From Halichondria panicea (Eukaryota > Porifera > Demospongiae > Suberitida > Halichondriidae): a stretch of DNA of 64,000 nucleotides. Made by a program: the position numbers and the translations under genes. Numbering within the stretch: the stretch's first letter is position 1; every line of letters starts with the position of its first letter. The stretch spans positions 4,287,301 through 4,351,300 of the forward strand of contig NC_087390.1 of assembly GCF_963675165.1 (NCBI RefSeq), read 5' to 3'. The notes beneath the pieces were generated by a model. That model saw only the letters and a program-made list of their open reading frames with translations, had not been told where the DNA came from and searched no databases. This document shows positions 59,328 to 64,000 of this stretch, piece by piece.

Positions 59328-61242
59328 ATGGCTAGCTCTATAAGTTCTATACAGTACCCTGATATCAAGGAAAAGAGGTATTACAAGAAACTTATCACTG
59401 ATCTAGCAAGAGAACTAACTGAAACAGAGATCAAAGAAGTAGCCTACCACTACAGTATAAAAACTAACGAGTATAAAGATGCCTTAGACTTATTCACATT
59501 GCTTGAGAAACGGGAAGTGATTGGAAACTATAAGATATCCGAGTTAGCTCAAATTTTTGAGAATGTTCAACGCAAGGATCTGGTCACAAAGCTTTGGGAA
59601 ACAGCTACCAAAATGGAAGGTGAAATTAATATATCTGCTACATGAATGTAGACTCTATGCACCAAATTTTCGTATTCAGTTCCCCCTTCACTATTATTAA
59701 TTAGCTACCATAATGATGTAAATACAGCGCCACTCTAATTTATACGAAATTCGAACATTTCGGCCATAATTATAGCACCATCCATTATTATAAGTTTCCC
59801 AGTGTGGAGCACGATGTGTTTGCCAATTCTGCTGATAATACTAAAAATTAATATTTATTAGGAAGAGTGTCTCAGTCATTGAAATTGCCTCAACCAGAGA
59901 GATTGGATATGGGGATAGAAAAAAGGTCGCACACTGTGTCGGGGATACCTATAAGTAACATACAAGTCCCACATCAAGAAACACAAGACTTTAGAAGTCC
60001 TACTTTCACAGTGGGGGACACCCAAAAAGAATTAGGAGAACTTGAAAAAGAGTCATCACAACTATCAATAGCTAATAGCCAAGAATTGCCTAGTAACGAA
60101 ACTCGTGATCAATCACAGTATTGTGATGACAGATTTGAAGCATCATTTCCTAGAAGTGGGAACCGCTCCCGGCATATTTCTGAGCATATCGATCCTGGTA
60201 CTGCATGTAACTATCAGGGCAGTCAATCTGGAACCCGTAGCCCTAGTCTGCACAATACAACAGGTGCCAGTGGTTATCACTCAATCTCTGACTTGAGTAC
60301 AGCTAGCACACACAACAACATTCCTCCAACAGAAGGTGAAAGGCAGTTTGTTTTGCTCCACAAAGTCCTTGAATTACTTGAGAAAAAATCACCAACCTCA
60401 CCCAAGGATGTCGTTAATGATGGGGACCCAAATCCAGAGCATGATGAATCAGAAACAGAGGACAGACTGTCTCAGCCGACAGAGGTAGCCCCAAACCTTA
60501 AACTCAAAATGGCGATTAAAAAAAAATCTGATTCTGACGGAACATTGGAATCAAGCCACGAGTCGTGTCGAGGTATGCTATAGTAGATAAATAAATGCAT
60601 GCTCTAATAAAGTATAGATATAGACACAATCTGGTTCGATTGTTTGTTTTTTACACTACAATATACACTACAGAAACACCGCGGAGTAAGACTATCCAGA
60701 GAGCAACAGCAGTATCACCTACCTCACCCAAACTCGAAAGAAGGACATCTCTGAAAGTCTCCAATCTGCTTCGAAAGTCGTGGAAACGAATAGGACGAGC
60801 AAGGGAGGGATATGATAGTGTACAATGGACAGTGAAGCGTGACCAACTCAACAAAATGATTTGCCGTCACCAAGAAGACCACACAATCAGTTGCAAGAAA
60901 AAAATCGAAGTAGACGTCGGCAATGGAAGTACTTTCAACCCCAAACTAACTCTCATGTTACGCCCGTATGGTTTGGAAGAGGATACTCAGAGGTATGCTA
61001 CGTTGGAGATTCATATTGATGTCCCAAAGAAAGCTCCAAAATTGAGAGAATTAACGAGCGTGAAGCTTGTACTAACTATTTCAAAGATACAAAGTGAGGA
61101 TAAGACTATCACAATGACAGAAAACTTGGCTCTGAGAGTATTCTACAGAAAGAAGTTTCTTTCTCACCGAGTACTGAGAGAGTCGAAAAGCGATGTTGTC
61201 GAGATCACAGCCCAGGCAGAGTGTGTCACACCTAGTGACTGA
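59328..61242 (+). CDS. Death-effector-domain protein with a C-terminal beta-rich domain (523 aa)
   Basis: Three exons in one frame: 59328-59619, 59862-60572, 60674-61242 (1572 nt with stop). Residues about 15-90 resemble a death effector domain: LITDLARELTETEIKEVAYH (helices 1-2), DALDLFTLLEKREVIGNYKI, and RKDLVTKL, which fits the RxDL motif of helix 6. DEDs assemble apoptotic or immune signalling complexes. Residues about 100-340 are polar, rich in Ser, Thr, Pro and Gln, and probably disordered. A basic stretch (LRKSWKRIGR, about 370) precedes about 130 residues of alternating hydrophobic pattern from VQWTVKRDQL to VVEITAQAEC. That part could be a MATH/TRAF-like sandwich or another beta domain; I do not recognise it firmly. 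It is transcribed divergently from channel gene C. Signalling adaptor is an inference from the DED alone. Confidence 0.78.
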
Positions 61243-61844
61243 TAACAATGTAGTATAATTATCCGTTCAAATATAACGTAGTAAGTCTGCAATACATTTG
61301 TACTAAAACTTGCACTTCCAATAAACACGTTTGCTTCATCACCATGCACGTGCACAATAACTATACATGTAGCAATATTCTTCTTTATAAGCGATGTAAT
61401 TGTACCCAACTGTAACGATTATTCCCATTTGCAGTAAGCACCGTTTAACCTATAGTATATTCATTGACAGTATAGATCTATAAGGTGTCTTAAATATGCA
61501 ATGCTTAACAAAACAACGGTATACACAACATTCCATAAGATCACAATTTTACAAGCTTGCACACGCACACCAGGAAACACACTGCAGCTGCAGTCAGATT
61601 GAGTTACAAGGAAACCGTACTATACTGCACATTGAGTCATGCTTGATCATGATGGTCTGAAGTTTCTCATGCTTTTAGTAAATAGAAAAACAAATTGTGT
61701 TGATATGAATGTACCCTTTCAACTATCTAAACATGCATGCACCAGTGTCTCTATAATATTATAGGCTAAAGTACGTAGTGACTATATGTATATACTTGGT
61801 GTACATAATTATGATATTCAGAGCATTTAGACATACGTGCATGT
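61243..61844. other. Spacer between the converging DED gene and channel D
   Basis: About 600 bp, AT-rich. It must hold two 3' ends facing each other. Apart from the AATAAA at 61320 I see nothing: no exon and no repeat end. Confidence 0.5.
61320..61325 (+). terminator. Candidate poly(A) signal of the DED gene
   Basis: AATAAA 78 nt after the stop codon of the plus-strand DED gene. Spacing is reasonable for a short 3' UTR. Confidence 0.5.
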
Positions 61845-64000
61845 TCATTCTAGTTTGATTCCAGCTTCATTTGCAACCTTCATCTGTTCGCTTGCAATCT
61901 TCATCTGTTCCATAATGATGTTTTCAATCCTTTGACTAAGGGACATCTTTTGATCACCAATAGAGTCTCTGCATGTAAACAAAAACGTAACTATATACCA
62001 GCTCATCGATTGACTCAAAAATAGGAATGACCAGTGTGCATGCACTGTATCGCTCGAACATCAATATAATTACACACCAATATGTTTGCGGGTGGCCTGC
62101 TAAACCAGCTAGTGGTAGATAATCTGTATAAGTACACTTTCAAGGTATAATAGACACAAAGCCTTATTTGGAATTAATAATTATTGCACACCTCATTTCC
62201 TCCAAAAGTAGGCTGTGATGGTTTAAGACTCCTTTGATGAGTTTGGTGTTAGAGTCAATGGTGACAAGAGACTTTTGATTGATCTTATGCACATGACCTG
62301 ATATTAAAGGGACCAATGATTTAGTGCATGTGGAGACAATGCATGGTACTTACTTTTTGGATTCTTCCATGTTTCTTCACGGATAAAGAAATCAGTTATA
62401 CATCTCTAGAAATACAAAAGTGAGCATCAATTTAACAGAAAAGCCAAGCATGGAGCTGCACCGCCACATAAAGGTCTCTGGGGCCCATGGAATTACCAAA
62501 CTGACTTCAGAAGCCATTTCTTTTAGTAAACCCACTGTGTATTCCTAGACTGGCGGCGACAGCCCCTTGCGTGCGTAGCGCGAGGGACTGGCAAACTGCT
62601 CAGCTGCAACGAGCATTTCAGCCTATCAGATTGCTCAACGTCATATTAGCCCTGTAATTGTAACCGCACTTACACTTCAGGGGATTCAGTGCATTCCATA
62701 GTAGCTAAATCTCATAGCAAAATTTAACCACATTATCATAATGATATTCATGTTTGGTAGTCTTCCGCTGAGACGAGTGACTGATAGGCAGCTGGCCAGT
62801 CGCTCGTCGCCGCCAGTCTAGTGTACTCCATGCACGGGTGAGCGCTTATATAGATTCTACTACATACCAGAGTCTAATCATTATTAAGTCATACCAGTGT
62901 TGACAGGCCAGTCCGTTCAATGCTGGCAATATTTCTTGTTTGATCGATGATGAGTTCCCTTTGTGCATCCTCTTGCACGCTCGAGTAGGTGTCGGCCATC
63001 TGAGCAATAAGCAAGTTGAGCAGGATAACTTGGAACACGAAGAGGAAAAGGATGTACGTCAACACACCGAGTACACTGTGAAAAACGAGTTATTTTTGTT
63101 ATTACCCCATGCAGTGTCACACAAGAATACACATTGAAAATTTGGTCACTATAAAGCATGCACACTAAAATAGCATCAATATTGTCAAAATGGCTAGAAT
63201 TCACATAAATGTGTCTCCAAGGTAATAACTGATGATGGGGATCATTAATTTAGTAGGAGTACAAAAACAACATTGTGAACCAACCGATATCCACTAATGC
63301 CAAAATAGGTCAAGAAGTTTTGGCCCTCTATAATGAGCCGCACACCAGTGAGGAATACCCGAGGGTAGGTTCTGCAAAAGAGTGTAAGTAAACACATGGA
63401 TGTGCATGGGAAGCTAGGCTTTACATGCAGTATGTTACATAATTTTATATAGGAGTACAAGGTGTGGCACCATAAAACTTATGTTTGTGTCAATAGAATC
63501 CAGTGTGGCAATAAATGTTTGTGTCAATAAGACATTGAACCACCCGTTGTGGCACAATAAATGTTTGTGGTAATAGACAATGAAATACCCTGTTTCTTCA
63601 GGGTTGATGTCTAGGCTTGTCCTGAGTTCCGTAGTTTGGTTAATGATCGATTGCTCACTCAGTGATGAATTCCCAAGGGTGGTAACATTACTGCTTGGAT
63701 CAGATAGCATAGACACCAGAATTTCTTCTCTCAGTGCAAAGTAGAAAGCACCAGTGAAGACGAAAGTGACTGCCAATGAGACCAGGAGAAACGGGATCAG
63801 GTCTCTGATCAAGACTTGGTACAAAATCTTTAGGTACTTGCTTAGTACTCTGAATGAAATTAATTATGTACGTAAAATAGCGTCAATAAAAACAAAATTA
63901 CGAGAGCACTGTGTATGGAGCTAATAAGGGACAGTGTGTTGCATATACATTTAGTTCTTCTTATTAACTATAGAGTCTACCACATGACCGAACATTGTGA
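61845..64000 (-). CDS. TRP-like cation channel D, C-terminal half only (5' exons outside window)
   Basis: Six exons matching exons 10-15 of A-C: 63589-63849, 63285-63371, 62895-63075, 62354-62405, 62192-62297, 61845-61968. Intron phases are the same. It carries S5 (DLIPFLLVSLAVTFVFTGAF), a shorter turret with several N-glycosylation sites, a pore loop ending YFGISGYR instead of YFGPxGFG, and S6 with LNLLIAQMADTYSSVQEDAQ. The last exon is longer than in A-C and holds a heptad-like repeat (EQMKIASEQMKVANEAG), probably a coiled coil, ending KLE. D is clearly more diverged than A, B and C are from one another, so it likely split off before the A-B-C expansion. The ankyrin part and S1-S4 should lie to the right of base 64000. 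Confidence 0.85.

Overview
This window is nuclear DNA of an animal. Every recognisable gene is split into many short coding exons with GT-AG introns, codon phases agree across the splices, and the gene content is metazoan (prominin, TRP-type ankyrin cation channels, a death-effector-domain protein). Introns and spacers are AT-rich and full of small palindromic DNA transposons. A sponge or other early-branching invertebrate fits best, but that is an inference; no species can be named from the sequence.

Layout. 1-5347 (minus): the first 14 exons of a prominin homologue, running off the left edge. 5908-18801, 19151-34146 and 44747-59084 (all minus): three complete tandem paralogues of a six-pass TRP-like channel, here called A, B and C. 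Each has 15 coding exons with identical intron phases, giving 716, about 705 and 705 residues. B has one extra base near the end of exon 8, which breaks the frame. 59328-61242 (plus): a three-exon gene for a 523-residue protein with an N-terminal death-effector-like domain, transcribed divergently from C across 243 bp. 61845-64000 (minus): the last six coding exons of a fourth, more divergent channel, D.

The rest is mobile DNA. Between B and C lies a degraded element (34257-40193) with a split-direct-repeat layout A1...B1-A2-B2 and a broken RNase H-like region, as in DIRS/Ngaro tyrosine-recombinase retrotransposons. Several small inverted-repeat families leave perfect 9-bp target duplications: TAGCCTCG...CGAGGCTA (62 to 996 bp), TAGTCTGG...CCAGACTA, and CAGAGGAGGT...ACCTCCTCTG. 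They are nested in a readable order. One copy landed on the exon 12 splice donor of gene B, and its target duplication rebuilt the donor; gene C keeps the empty site. Other repeats are palindromes ending in taCCGTATAGCG, elements ending in CAGTGGAACC, an ATTATGCCTCG family, a 27-bp minisatellite, and telomere-like TTAGGG arrays.

The genes form no operon. The apparent logic is a local expansion of one channel family by tandem duplication, with the DED gene between C and D and the prominin gene at the downstream end. Exon limits were read by eye from splice signals, phase and comparison of paralogues, without transcript data.
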